Assembly (NCBI RefSeq): GCF_047462415.1
Contig: NZ_JANSJE010000006.1
Location: forward strand, 62,001 to 126,000
Origin: Thermostichus sp047462415
Lineage (GTDB): Bacteria; Cyanobacteriota; Cyanobacteriia; Thermostichales; Thermostichaceae
DNA: 64,000 bases
Direction: 5' to 3'
Part shown: positions 26,313 through 35,689 of the stretch, one piece after another
Layout: every line of letters starts with the position of its first letter
How positions within the stretch are numbered: the first letter of the stretch is position 1
Translations under genes and position numbers: made by a program
Notes under the pieces: model-generated
Told to the model about the DNA's origin: nothing
The model's input: the letters and a program-made list of their open reading frames with translations, nothing else
The model's database searches: none

Positions 26313-26385
26313 CCCTCACCCCCAGCCCCTCTCCCTGAGGGAGAGGGGAGTCGAGAATAGCGCCCCGCGTCGCTGGCGCAAACGA
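26313..26385. repeat. Type A hairpin repeat followed by a degenerate type B palindrome
   Basis: CCCTCACCCCCAGCCCCTCT...AGAGGGGAG (26313-26350) is type A in the reverse orientation; GCGCCCCGCGTCGCTGGCGC (26361-26380) is a type B variant. Both lie in the gap between convergent pipX and pheS. Confidence 0.75.
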
Positions 26386-26407
26386 AGCCTTGAAATGACG
26401 ATAAAAC

Positions 26408-27409
26408 CTAAAACTGGGACAGAAAGCGCAGGTCGCTGCTGTAGAACAGCCGGATATCTTGAATGCCGTGTAGGAGCATGGCCATTCGCTCGATGCCGAT
26501 CCCTGCCGCAAACCCGGTGTAGCGCTCCGGGTCATAGCCCACCGCCTGAAACACATTGGGATCCACCATGCCACAGCCGAAAATCTCCAGCCACTTGGAG
26601 CCAAAGCGCACGTCCATCTCGGCGGAAGGCTCGGTGAAGGGAAAATAGCTGGGGCGAAAGCGGGTTTCTCGCTGGCCCAACAGGCGAGTGACGAACTCCT
26701 TGAGGGTACCCTTCAGGTCGCAAAAGGTGAGGTTCTCGCCCACCGCCAAAATTTCCATCTGGTGAAATACGGCAGAGTGGGTGGCATCGACGGTATCGCG
26801 GCGCATCACTCGCCCGGCATGGACAATGCGCAGCGGCGGCTGGTGCTGCTCCATGTAGCGCACCTGCACCGAAGAGGTTTGGGTGCGCATCAGATAGCCC
26901 TTTTCTAGGTAGAGGGTATCCTGCATGTCCCGCGCCGGGTGGTCGGCAGGGGTGTTGAGGGCCTCGAAGTTGTAGTACTCCGTCTCGATCTCCGGGCCGT
27001 GCACCACCGTGTAGCCCATCCCCACAAAAATATCCAGCATGCGGTCGATGGTGGCCTGCAAAGGGTGGATCCGCCCCAGAGGCCGACGCGGCCCCGGCAT
27101 GGTGACATCCAGCCGCTCTGCTTCTAGGCGCTGCAGCAGTTGAGCTTCGCCAAGGGCCTGCTTGCGCTGCTCCAGGCTGGATTGGAGAGACTCTTTGAAG
27201 GTGTTGGCCAAAGCGCCAATCGCAGGCCGTTCTTCTGGGGGCAGCTTCCCCATTCCTCCCAAGATCTTGGAGAGCTTGCCCTTTTTGCCCAGGTAGTCGA
27301 TGCGGAGCTGCTCCAGAGCCTCCAGATCGGCGGCTTGTTCCACTTGGGCAAGCGCCTCACTTTGCAGGGTGAGAAGCTGCTGGCGGAGCGTGTCTTTTGC
27401 GTCTTGCAT
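26408..27409 (-). CDS. pheS: Phenylalanyl-tRNA synthetase alpha subunit
   Basis: 333 residues. N-terminal coiled coil (LEALEQLRIDYLGKKGKLSKIL) followed by the class II catalytic core: motif 1 HPLQATIDRMLDIFVGMGY, motif 2 with VFHQMEILAVGENLTFCDLKGTL and FRPSYFPFTEPSAEMDV, motif 3 GFAAGIGIERMAMLLHGI. The subunit charges tRNA-Phe together with PheT, whose gene is not in this window. Length agrees with bacterial PheS. It converges with pipX across a repeat. Confidence 0.95.
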   Translation of the reverse strand: MQDAKDTLRQQLLTLQSEALAQVEQAADLEALEQLRIDYLGKKGKLSKILGGMGKLPPEERPAIGALANTFKESLQSSLEQRKQALGEAQLLQRLEAERLDVTMPGPRRPLGRIHPLQATIDRMLDIFVGMGYTVVHGPEIETEYYNFEALNTPADHPARDMQDTLYLEKGYLMRTQTSSVQVRYMEQHQPPLRIVHAGRVMRRDTVDATHSAVFHQMEILAVGENLTFCDLKGTLKEFVTRLLGQRETRFRPSYFPFTEPSAEMDVRFGSKWLEIFGCGMVDPNVFQAVGYDPERYTGFAAGIGIERMAMLLHGIQDIRLFYSSDLRFLSQF

Positions 27410-27488
27410 GGGGCCAATTCCAAGGGCAGAAGGGATCCCCGAAGGGCTGAATAAGTCCCTACAAAAGTATCACAGGAGGAAGCCCGGT

Positions 27489-27821
27489 CTTGACACTCCC
27501 CCAACTAAAGTCGAGGGATTCTTACGCAGTCCATAGATGGACTCGCAAAGGCGCTGTCAAGACGCCCCTAGACGGTTCCTAAAGGCAAAGCCTTGAGGTT
27601 CCGCTTACTTGTTGACTTACAGCACTGTCCGGGTTTTTCACCGGGGTAGGTGCTTGCTTAGCAACGACTATAGCATTGGCAAGCGACTCAAGTCGCTCAA
27701 GGACTACGTCCCGCTAACGCGAACGGGCTTTTCCGCCCCGCACTACTCGCGTCAGCGGCGCGGAGCGCTTAGTACGGGGCTACCAAGCTACTCCACCGTG
27801 TTGCAAAGGGCTACCTACTCC
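27489..27821 (-). mobile_element. IS200/IS605-type right end with element-derived noncoding DNA
   Basis: On the minus strand the segment finishes with CCCTCGACT-TT-AGTTGGGGG (27517 to 27498) and then AGTGTCAAG, the imperfect G-T wobble hairpin plus TTGACA/TGTCAAG boundary typical of IS200/IS605 right ends processed by TnpA. No TnpA or TnpB coding sequence is visible within 350 bases, so this is a truncated or non-autonomous copy. It contains two type B palindromes (about 27712 and 27750-27773). It abuts the nrdJ stop codon. The left boundary is not identified; I place it at the gene end only for convenience. Confidence 0.45.
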
Positions 27822-30800
27822 TTAATTGGTTGGCGATAGCGGGGCGGAGTCCGTATCTGGCAACAGACACCCCAAAGCATCACACCCTGCCGGCCCCTCT
27901 GCTGCCAGGGCGAGGTGGTGGTCATGGCGGGCCAGGGCCGCGAAGAAGTCGTCTGTCCTTCGTCTCGTGTTGACCTCGGCCACCAGCCGCTCGTAGGTGG
28001 CCTTGTCGATTTTCTCGAAGGGCAGGCGGGGGAAGGGGGCGTCGAAGCGGGCCAACAGCGCTGCGCTGATGTAGCCCTCGTCGTCGCGGATGGCCTCGTA
28101 AATGCGGGATCCCAGCGCTTCGATCTCGTCCTCCCGCAGCTCAAGGGTAGCTGAGGTGTTGTGGGTGGTGTAGTACTTTTGCACCTGCATGTAAAAGTCA
28201 AACTGGGCCAGGGCGGAGAAGCGCTCAATCTCAATCTCCTCGGCGCCGGGCAAGTTGGCCCACTCCACCTCCACCGGCAGTTCCACCAGCCACTCGGTAC
28301 AGCGGGGATCAAAGGGGTCGTTGAGCAGGTTGCCGTTTTCGTCCTTGTCCGACTGGGCGGGCACCACCGAGTAGCCGTAGTCCAGACAGGCGAGGGCCAC
28401 GGGGTCGTTTTTGGCAAAGGTGATGCGGCGGATGTAGCGCTGGGCCTTGGGCGGGTGCCAGCCGGGCGAGGCGTTGGTGAGCAGGGATTTGGTGCCGGCG
28501 GGCTGCACGGTGGTGCAGCGGTTGGGACGGCGCAACCCGTGGCGGTCGCAGTAGTCCCAGACCACGCGGTGGACAACTTCCTTCCAAAAGCTGAGGTATT
28601 CCTGCTCCTGCTGCTTGAACTCCCGCCCCAGGGGCGTATCCGGCCTCCCTTCTTGCCACCAGCGCAGCCAGTCTACCCCAAAGGCTTTGACGCAAAAGTC
28701 AAACAGACCGGTAAACGAGACGCCGACGATGGGATCCCACTCCCGCGAGCGCTGGAAGCGAGGCTCGACAAAGCGATGGTGCAATAGCGCCGCCACCGTC
28801 AGGGCCCCGGCTGTGAAGGCCTCCTCTTGCTCCTGGCGGTTGTGGGGATCCAGCCGGTTGAGGTGGATCTCAGCCAGGTTGCAGTGGAAGTCGCATCCAA
28901 TGATCTCGCCGCAAGGGTTTAACCCATACCGCCGCAGCCGGTGCTCCAGTTCAGCCTCCGGCAGGGTTGGCCAGTGGTGTTTTAGCCAGCGTCGAGCTTC
29001 CTCTGGGCCTTGGGAAGCATAGATGTTGAGGAAGGTCTGTTTCAATTCTGGAGTGGCGAGCAGGTCGGCATTGGCCCGCGCCACAGCTTCCCCCGCCCAC
29101 TGGATGGCTCCCTCGCCGGAGTAAAACTGCTTGCGCACCGCCGCAATGCACTCTTCTCGCGTTGGCTTGCGGTGGAACACGCGCGTGTGGTTGGCCATGC
29201 GCAGGGCATCCCGCTCCGGGTCAATTCTCCAGTTGCCCTGCTCGTCCTGCTGCCAGAGGTTGTCCTTGGCGCTGGATCCCAGCTCGTCGTCGGCGGCAAA
29301 TTGGCGCATGCCCGCGCTGTTGTGGGTGAGATAGCCATTGCAGTAAAAGCAATGGGCCTCTTCGACTTCAATGTCGTAGGTTCGTACCCAGTCATGGCTG
29401 CCTAGGCCCTTAACTGTAACGGGGATATCCAAATCCAACCCCGACTCAGCCAAGTATCGTTCATAGTTGGCTTCGACCGACCGAGCTCCTTGGCAGCCCA
29501 TGCCGCGCATCTCAGTGTAGCTGTATACTTCCTGCAGCAGGGAACCCGGAATCGTAAAGCCATGCATCTCCAGCCCTTGGGGCAACTTCCCTTTAGCTGA
29601 GTAGGGAGCCACCAAGGCGTTGTACCGATCCTTGAACGCCGGTAGGGTAAGGCTGTATTGAACCTGCCAGTTCTCCTGCTGGGGGGGGAGGATTTTGAGT
29701 CGGCCTGCAATACCCAGACTGGAGAGAACAGCCGCCACTTGCAGGGCAAAGGAGCGGTGGACAGTTGTCAGCAATTGGGGGGGATGACTACGGGTTGACC
29801 CATCGCTGTCGATAAGGCCTGCCAGGTAAGCTGACCGTACCTCAACGGTGCCGCGCAGGATAAAGTCGGGAACTTGCAGGGGTTGCTTTGGTTTCTTGAT
29901 GTGCCGCTCGAAATACTCCGCCAGCGGGATGCAGGAACACACAAACTTTGCCCTGTTCTCCCCTGGCCCATAGCTGCAGGTAGCTGTCAGCCCGAAGGCG
30001 GCTAGCGCCTGCTCCAGCTTTGCTTGGAGACGGGAAAGCAGCTCGGGATCCAGGGTATTGGCACTCCACTCCAGGTGACCGTAGGGCTTGCCGTGGAGAT
30101 CGCGCCCCAGCGCAACATACCCATCCCCCTGGGTAAACCCAATGAGCCAGGCCACCTCTGGTGTCAGGGGCGGGATGTGCAGGGGCTTTGCGGTGGGGCT
30201 TTGTCTTGGACGAGGTGCCGTAAAGTCCTCAGGGAGGTGGGTAATGGTGCCGGGGAGAACTTGGGTGTTGTGCAGCAGACGATCCCCCTCGACTAACTCG
30301 TGGGTACTTTTCCATGCGATGTTCCCCCGAGCGTCTGCCAAAACCGCATGGCGGTGGTTCAAAGTTGAAAAGAAAGGAAGGGCATTGGTCTCTATTTCGT
30401 AAACTTCTTGGATCCCTTGGTCAAACTTGTTGACCACCCGACGAAACCCAAGAGGGGTCTGAACCCAATCGCCTACCTGCACATCCTTGATGGGCACCAG
30501 ACCTTGTGAGGTGTGCACCAAGGCGTTTTCAGGTAAGCACCGCCGAATGTTCCCCGCCACAATCGTCACCGCCGCCTCGTCGATGAGCAGGCAGCACTCC
30601 ACCGAGTTCAGTTGTCTGCCCACCGCTTTGTTGAGGATGGCGGCACAGCGCTCGTAGAGGCCGGGCAGCTTGATGGGGTTGGCCACCCCCCCAAACCCCT
30701 GTAGCCGCTCGCCGGCAGGGCGGACATCGCTCAAGTCCACCGTCACCTGGACCTCGCCGCCCAAGCTGGGATCCGCCGCCAGCTCCAGCAGCGCCTGGTA

Positions 30801-31409
30801 GGACTCCACCCAGCCCCGCCGGCTATCCCCCACCTGGATATACACCCGGGATCCCTGCCGCTGGATGCGGGTGTGCTCCTGCCGCTGCTCTCGGGGCGTG
30901 GCGCCGAGGGATCCCACCACCTGTACCTGCAGGCGGTTGAGGATGGGGGGCAAGCGGTTGATGAACTGGGGCTCCAGCACCGCCCCCGTGCCGCAGCCCA
31001 TCATGGCCAGATCCATCATCAGGCCAAAAGAGCGCCAGTCCACCACGGTGGTGCTGGTGCAGTTGTAGGCGCCAGAGTAGTTTTCCGGCTTCTGGATCCA
31101 GTCGGTGCCCATCACCCACAGGGCCCGGCCCGAGATCAAAGCTTTCAACTGCCGCTGCAGACGTTCCACCAGCTCCCGCTCCTGGGGAGTGAAGCGTCCT
31201 AGGCGGGCAATGTCGGCCAGGGTGCGATCGCAGACGTCGCTCCAGGTCTCGCGGCTGCCATCCGGGCGCCGCCGACTGTAGGTGCGGTAGAACACTGGAG
31301 CGGCCGTCGGAGCTGTTGCTGGGAACTCGCCCCCAGAATCTAGCGCTTGCCCTTGTAGCAAGGGCACCGCTTTGCTCTGTTCGCTTGAGCGGGACGAAAT
31401 CGACACCAT
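27822..31409 (-). CDS. nrdJ: Class II (B12-dependent) ribonucleotide reductase with in-frame intein
   Basis: 1195 residues from ATG 31409, which follows GGAGGGG; an upstream in-frame start at 31526 lacks such a site. Extein signatures: YNCTSTTVVDWRSFGLMMDLAMMGCGTGAV, NPCGEIIGCDFHCNLAEIH (active-site loop with the radical Cys) and QPAGTKSLLTNASPGWHPP. These are typical of monomeric, adenosylcobalamin-dependent RTPR, which makes deoxynucleotides without oxygen or an NrdB radical subunit. Residues 291-697 are an intein inserted between AGNIRR and SAGMRQF; without it the enzyme is about 788 residues, normal for the family. It is the only ribonucleotide reductase in the window. Confidence 0.93.
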   Translation of the reverse strand: MVSISSRSSEQSKAVPLLQGQALDSGGEFPATAPTAAPVFYRTYSRRRPDGSRETWSDVCDRTLADIARLGRFTPQERELVERLQRQLKALISGRALWVMGTDWIQKPENYSGAYNCTSTTVVDWRSFGLMMDLAMMGCGTGAVLEPQFINRLPPILNRLQVQVVGSLGATPREQRQEHTRIQRQGSRVYIQVGDSRRGWVESYQALLELAADPSLGGEVQVTVDLSDVRPAGERLQGFGGVANPIKLPGLYERCAAILNKAVGRQLNSVECCLLIDEAAVTIVAGNIRRCLPENALVHTSQGLVPIKDVQVGDWVQTPLGFRRVVNKFDQGIQEVYEIETNALPFFSTLNHRHAVLADARGNIAWKSTHELVEGDRLLHNTQVLPGTITHLPEDFTAPRPRQSPTAKPLHIPPLTPEVAWLIGFTQGDGYVALGRDLHGKPYGHLEWSANTLDPELLSRLQAKLEQALAAFGLTATCSYGPGENRAKFVCSCIPLAEYFERHIKKPKQPLQVPDFILRGTVEVRSAYLAGLIDSDGSTRSHPPQLLTTVHRSFALQVAAVLSSLGIAGRLKILPPQQENWQVQYSLTLPAFKDRYNALVAPYSAKGKLPQGLEMHGFTIPGSLLQEVYSYTEMRGMGCQGARSVEANYERYLAESGLDLDIPVTVKGLGSHDWVRTYDIEVEEAHCFYCNGYLTHNSAGMRQFAADDELGSSAKDNLWQQDEQGNWRIDPERDALRMANHTRVFHRKPTREECIAAVRKQFYSGEGAIQWAGEAVARANADLLATPELKQTFLNIYASQGPEEARRWLKHHWPTLPEAELEHRLRRYGLNPCGEIIGCDFHCNLAEIHLNRLDPHNRQEQEEAFTAGALTVAALLHHRFVEPRFQRSREWDPIVGVSFTGLFDFCVKAFGVDWLRWWQEGRPDTPLGREFKQQEQEYLSFWKEVVHRVVWDYCDRHGLRRPNRCTTVQPAGTKSLLTNASPGWHPPKAQRYIRRITFAKNDPVALACLDYGYSVVPAQSDKDENGNLLNDPFDPRCTEWLVELPVEVEWANLPGAEEIEIERFSALAQFDFYMQVQKYYTTHNTSATLELREDEIEALGSRIYEAIRDDEGYISAALLARFDAPFPRLPFEKIDKATYERLVAEVNTRRRTDDFFAALARHDHHLALAAEGPAGCDALGCLLPDTDSAPLSPTN
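29319..30539 (-). other. Intein with LAGLIDADG homing endonuclease inside nrdJ
   Basis: 407 residues. Begins with Cys (CLPENALVHTSQG, block A); block B is LNHRHAVL; block F/G ends VRTYDIEVEEAHCFYCNGYLTHN, and the next extein residue is Ser. Cys1, penultimate His, terminal Asn and Ser+1 are the residues needed for protein splicing. The central part has two dodecapeptides, LIGFTQGDGYV and LAGLIDSDGST, each with the catalytic Asp, so the homing endonuclease looks complete. Removing it joins AGNIRR to SAGMRQF, a continuous RTPR sequence. Boundaries are read directly at codon level. Confidence 0.93.
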
Positions 31410-31734
31410 AGCCACACCCCTCCTGCAAAGCTGCCCGTGGAGCCCGACGAAACTGGCTTTTTGTTTTGATTTTCCTTGCCGGCCAGGGCTGTCCCAGAGG
31501 AGTTGCCCGACCCGCCGGCCATCCAAATGCCCAACTAGGCTATCACAATCGTCAAGGGGCAGGGGGTGTCGTGTGCTCTGGCTGTCTTCCCCAGCTCCCC
31601 CAAGGTGGGAGGATCCGTTACCAAGGCCTGGAAAGGGCTAGAGTGGAAAGGAAGGGATCCCCAGACAGAAGGGTTGCCTGCCGTCTTAAAACTGCGCCCT
31701 CCTGGGCAAAAAGCTGTGTAGGGAGTTGAAGGCC
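31410..31734. other. Divergent intergenic region between nrdJ and the site-2 protease gene
   Basis: About 325 bases carrying the promoters of both flanking genes by position. A TTGACG (minus strand, 31555-31550) is present but no -10 box follows at normal spacing. I see no cobalamin riboswitch core. Confidence 0.4.
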
Positions 31735-32949
31735 ATGACCAGTCGCCTGCGCATCGGTAGCTTGTGGGGGATCCCCTTTTTCATCGACTACACCTGGTTT
31801 CCGGCGGCTCTGTTGCTGGTGCTCTCCTACGGCGTGGTGACGGCGCTGGGGCTGTTTCTCTCCTTGCTGGCCCATGAGCTGGCCCACAGCCTGGTGGCCC
31901 GCGCTTACGGAGTAAGGGTTAACTCCATTACCCTGTTTATTTTTGGGGGCATGGCAGCGATTGAGCGGGAAGTCCCCCGTCCCCTCGGCGCTTTTTGCGT
32001 GGCGGTGGCAGGTCCCCTCCTCAGCCTGGGCCTGTTCCTCATCTTCAGCCTGGCCCGGGCTTGGGCTGTGCCGGAGTCGATGCTGGCCTCAACCCTCACC
32101 AACTTGGCTGCCATCAACTTGACGATTGCCCTGTTTAATCTGCTGCCGGGACTGCCTCTGGATGGAGGGCAAATGCTCAAGGCGGCCATCTGGGGTTGGA
32201 CAGGGGATCGCCAACAGGGCATGATCTGGGCGGCTCGGGCCGGACAATTTGTCGGCTTTGGCCTGTTGGGGCTAGGGTTGTTGGCGGTCTTTGCTGGCAG
32301 CCTGAATGGCCTCTGGCTGGGACTGATTGGACTGTTTATTTTGAACACCGCCCGCCGCTACAGCCAGTATGCCCAGCTCCAGCAGGTGTTGGCCCGCCTG
32401 AAGGCTGCCGATGTGATGACCCGCCAGTTTCGGGTGTTGGATGCCAACATGAGCCTGCGGGAGTTTGTGGATCGCTACCTGGTGCCCTCTTCCCTCAAGC
32501 CGGAAGCCCCAGCTCAGCCAGCAGAGATTTATTTCGCCGAGGAAGACGGCCGCTACCGCGGGTTGGTCAGGCCAGAACTGCTCAACGACATCGAGCGCAG
32601 CCAGTGGGATCGCCTCACCCTCAAGGCCATTCTCAAGCCGATGGAGCAACTGCAGGGGGTACGAGAGGAGACCCCCATCCCCCAGGTGATTCAGATGATG
32701 CGCCAGGCAGAACCGCGCCGCATTTTGGTCTTCACGCCCAGCGGTGCCATTGCCGGCTTGATCGATCGGGGCGATGTGGTGGCCATGGCTGCCCGGCAGT
32801 TGGGGGTTCTGCTGCCCCAAGAGGTGGTGCAACGGGTGCGAGACAGCCAAGAGTGGCCCCCTGGATTTCAGGTGGAGGACAATCTGGCCGGCGAGGGATC
32901 CCCCAGTCTCTCTTGGCAGGGATCCCCAGATCTGCACAACGAGCCTTAA
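31735..32949 (+). CDS. Site-2-type intramembrane metalloprotease (M50) with CBS-like tail
   Basis: 404 residues from ATG 31735, preceded by AGGGAG; TTG at 31726 is the alternative. Several membrane segments: FPAALLLVLSYGVVTALGLFLS contains the path to HELAH, the zinc-binding active site, and NLLPGLPLDGGQ supplies the third ligand Asp. The C-terminal 180 residues are soluble (AADVMTRQFRVLDANMSLREFVDRYL and IPQVIQMMRQAEPRRILVFTPSG) and resemble paired CBS domains. This is the S2P/Rip-type arrangement (SpoIVFB-like group 3), which cleaves regulators within the membrane. Substrate unknown. Confidence 0.87.
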   Translation: MTSRLRIGSLWGIPFFIDYTWFPAALLLVLSYGVVTALGLFLSLLAHELAHSLVARAYGVRVNSITLFIFGGMAAIEREVPRPLGAFCVAVAGPLLSLGLFLIFSLARAWAVPESMLASTLTNLAAINLTIALFNLLPGLPLDGGQMLKAAIWGWTGDRQQGMIWAARAGQFVGFGLLGLGLLAVFAGSLNGLWLGLIGLFILNTARRYSQYAQLQQVLARLKAADVMTRQFRVLDANMSLREFVDRYLVPSSLKPEAPAQPAEIYFAEEDGRYRGLVRPELLNDIERSQWDRLTLKAILKPMEQLQGVREETPIPQVIQMMRQAEPRRILVFTPSGAIAGLIDRGDVVAMAARQLGVLLPQEVVQRVRDSQEWPPGFQVEDNLAGEGSPSLSWQGSPDLHNEP

Positions 32950-33033
32950 ATGCCAAGAAAAGTAGTCTCAAATGCTATTTCGCGGCGACCTTTTCCCTCT
33001 ATAATTAAGAGTGTTCTCTATTAGTTAAGAATT

Positions 33034-34338
33034 TTGAATCGCGCTCCTCGTCTTTTGCCCGCCTACACCCACCGACTGAGCAATGGGCTAGGCGTCATCC
33101 TTCATCCCATCCCGATTGCCGATTCTGTTACTGTTGATGTCTGGGTACGGGCAGGTGCACGCCATGAGCTGCCGGAGTGCCTGGGCATCTCCCATTTTCT
33201 GGAACACATGGTGTTTAAGGGCAGCGAGCGTTTGGCCCCCGGTGAGTTGGACTGGGCCGTTGAAGGACGGGGGGGAGTTACCAATGCGGCCACCAGCCAA
33301 GACTACACCCACTACTACATTACGGTGGCCGCTGCCGACCTGGCCGATACCTTGCCTTACCTGGCAGAGGTGGTTTTGCGGGCCGGGATCCCGGATCAGG
33401 AGTTTGAGCGGGAGCGGCAGGTGGTCCTGGAGGAAATTCGCCGCGCCGCCGACAACCCCGACTACACCGCCTATCAGCTTCTGATGGAGACCGCCTACGG
33501 GGAGCACCCTTATGCACGACCGGTGTTGGGCACGCCAGAAAGCCTGATGCAACTGACTCCTGAGCTGCTGCGCGCCTACCACCGCGGCTGGTATCGGCCT
33601 GAATCCATGACGGTGGTGGTGACGGGTGGCCTCGAACCTGAAAAGGCGCTGGCTTTGGTGGAGGAGCAGTTTGGTGGCTCTGCCGCCGGGCCGGCAGCGG
33701 TCAGCCCCCCCATGCCGCCGCAGCCTCGTCCCCAAGGGATCCTGCGCCGGGAGAGCACCCATGTCCGCTTGGAGCAAGCCCGCCTGAAATTGGCCTGGCC
33801 CACCGTCGGCATTGACGATTGGCAAGAGGCCTGTGGCTTGGAGATGTTGGCTTCTGTGCTGGGAGATGGCCGTACTTCGCGGCTGGTTCATCTGCTGCGG
33901 GAACAGCGGGGCTGGGTGAGGGCCATTGGCTGTTCTTCGCTGGTGCTGAAGGAGGGAGGGCTTTTTTGTATCAGTGCCCAACTGGAGCCGGAGGATGTGG
34001 CGCGGGTGGAGGCGACCATCCTGCACGAGATTGAAAAGTTACAGCAGGATGGCATCGGCCAAGCGGAGTTGGATCGCACCCGACGTATGCTCACCCATGA
34101 GTTCTTGTTCTCCGCCGAGTCTCCCAGTCAACTGGCGAGTATCTATGGCTACTACGAGACGCTGAGTGGGGTGCAACGCATTCAAGAGTACCTGGAGTTG
34201 TTGCAATCTTTTACCCCGGCTCAGCTCCGGGAACTGGCCCAGCAATACTTGTCTCCGGAAGCTCATGTGGTCACCCTTCTCAAGCCAACTGCTCTGGATC
34301 CGGCGGCAGTCTCGGAGCTGCAACTGGCTTGTCGTTGA
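33034..34338 (+). CDS. M16-family zinc peptidase, catalytic subunit
   Basis: 434 residues from TTG 33034; an in-frame stop four codons upstream leaves no ATG or GTG alternative before the conserved sequence (ERAPRLLP, LSNGLGVIL). Inverted zinc motif HFLEH near residue 53, with the distant Glu in QVVLEEIRRAADNPDY. C-terminal half is the second M16 domain. Homologues form heterodimers with a partner lacking the metal site, as in processing peptidases. The next gene encodes such a partner. Length is normal for bacterial two-subunit M16 peptidases (about 420-430 residues). Confidence 0.88.
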   Translation: MNRAPRLLPAYTHRLSNGLGVILHPIPIADSVTVDVWVRAGARHELPECLGISHFLEHMVFKGSERLAPGELDWAVEGRGGVTNAATSQDYTHYYITVAAADLADTLPYLAEVVLRAGIPDQEFERERQVVLEEIRRAADNPDYTAYQLLMETAYGEHPYARPVLGTPESLMQLTPELLRAYHRGWYRPESMTVVVTGGLEPEKALALVEEQFGGSAAGPAAVSPPMPPQPRPQGILRRESTHVRLEQARLKLAWPTVGIDDWQEACGLEMLASVLGDGRTSRLVHLLREQRGWVRAIGCSSLVLKEGGLFCISAQLEPEDVARVEATILHEIEKLQQDGIGQAELDRTRRMLTHEFLFSAESPSQLASIYGYYETLSGVQRIQEYLELLQSFTPAQLRELAQQYLSPEAHVVTLLKPTALDPAAVSELQLACR

Positions 34339-34399
34339 GCGCTACCTCGACGCCCCAGACCCTTGATTTTCGGATTTTGGACGGGGATCCCTTGCCTGC

Positions 34400-35689
34400 A
34401 TGAACGCTACCCTGTTTGCCACCCAACGTGGCCGTCTACAGCGCGTCCTTTTGGCCAATGGCCTCACGCTGTTGCTGGGCCAGAACCCAACGGTGGAGAT
34501 CTTGGCGGCCCACTGCTTTTTCCGCGGCGGCAGCCGGTCAGAGCGACCGCAGCAGGCGGGGGTGAGCCACTTGACGGCGGCTGTCCTCACCAAAGGGACA
34601 CATCGGCACAACTCTCAGGCCATTGCCGCTTGGGTGGAATCGCTGGGAGCCTCGCTGGGGGTGGACAGCTCTGCCGACTGTTTCGAGGTCAGCCTGCGCT
34701 GTGTGGCTGCGGATTTTCCTGAGCTGCTGGGGTTGCTGGCGGAGCTCCTGCGGGATCCCAGCTTTCCCGAGGCGGAGGTGGCGCGGGAGCGGGATTTGAT
34801 GCTGCAGGCCATTCGCGCCCAACAGGAACGGCCCTTCAGCTTGGCTTTTGATCGGGTGCGGCAAGCCCTCTACGGGGATCACCCCTACGCCCTACCGGGG
34901 CTGGGACGGCTGGAGACGGTGGGATCCCTGACCCGCGAGGATTTGGTAGCCTATCATGCGGCCCACTGTCGTCCCGATGGAATGGTGATGGTGGTGATCG
35001 GCCCAGAGCCGCCGGAGCAGATGGCTGCCCAAGTGGAAGCTGCTTTGGGAGACTGGGTTGTTCCCGGCCCCTCTCCAAAAGACCTGGATCTTCCCCTACC
35101 CCCTCTGAGGGAGCCGCAACTGCTGAAGCTGCCCCAGCCCACCCAGCAGACGACCCTCTTGATCGGCTTTCGCGGATCCCCTGCGGCTTCTGCGGATTAT
35201 CCAGCCCTGAAATTGCTGGCCACCTACCTGGGCAGCGGTCTGTCCAGCCGCCTGTTTGTGGAGCTGCGGGAGCGCTGCGGCCTGGCCTATGAGGTCTCGG
35301 CTTTTTTTGCCACCCGTCGGGATCCCGCTCCTTTTGGGGTTTATATGGGCACTGCGGCGGAGAACACCCAGGTAGCCCTGGAGCGCCTGCAGGCAGAAAT
35401 CCACCGTCTGCAGGCCAATCCGCTCCCCCCAGAAGAGATAGAAATGGCCCAGCGCAAGCTATTGGGCCAATACGCCCTCAGCAAACAAACCAATGCCCAA
35501 GTGGCGCAACTGGCCGGCTGGTACGAGATTTTGGGCTTGGGCATGGAGTTCGACCAGCAGTACTTGCAAGAGGTCAGGCAGCTCACCCCAGAGCAGCTCC
35601 ATCAAGCTGCGAAAACCTATCTGACCAACCCGGCCATTGCCCTGGTGGGGCCGGAAGCTGCCTTGGCAGAAGTTGAGCTGGTGTTTTGA
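34400..35689 (+). CDS. M16-family peptidase-like protein, non-catalytic subunit
   Basis: 429 residues. The position of HxxEH reads VSHLTAAVLTKG, so zinc ligands are missing, while the M16 fold sequence is kept (FFRGGSRSERPQQAGVSHL, YPALKLLATYLGSGLSSRLFVELRERCGLAYEVSAFF). The C-terminal block with Arg-Glu-Arg and Ala-Tyr typical of the non-catalytic subunit is present. It follows the catalytic partner by 61 bases, so the pair presumably makes one heterodimer. Its stop overlaps the start region of the truncated menC copy. Confidence 0.87.
   Translation: MNATLFATQRGRLQRVLLANGLTLLLGQNPTVEILAAHCFFRGGSRSERPQQAGVSHLTAAVLTKGTHRHNSQAIAAWVESLGASLGVDSSADCFEVSLRCVAADFPELLGLLAELLRDPSFPEAEVARERDLMLQAIRAQQERPFSLAFDRVRQALYGDHPYALPGLGRLETVGSLTREDLVAYHAAHCRPDGMVMVVIGPEPPEQMAAQVEAALGDWVVPGPSPKDLDLPLPPLREPQLLKLPQPTQQTTLLIGFRGSPAASADYPALKLLATYLGSGLSSRLFVELRERCGLAYEVSAFFATRRDPAPFGVYMGTAAENTQVALERLQAEIHRLQANPLPPEEIEMAQRKLLGQYALSKQTNAQVAQLAGWYEILGLGMEFDQQYLQEVRQLTPEQLHQAAKTYLTNPAIALVGPEAALAEVELVF

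Noticed and set aside
27609..27839. 76-codon plus-strand ORF in the IS-derived stretch
   Set aside because: It crosses two dispersed palindromes and the end of nrdJ and has no recognisable domain; better explained as chance coding in element DNA.
31410..31734. Cobalamin riboswitch upstream of nrdJ
   Set aside because: I could not find a B12-box-like core or the long leader needed; the gap between divergent genes is only 325 bases.
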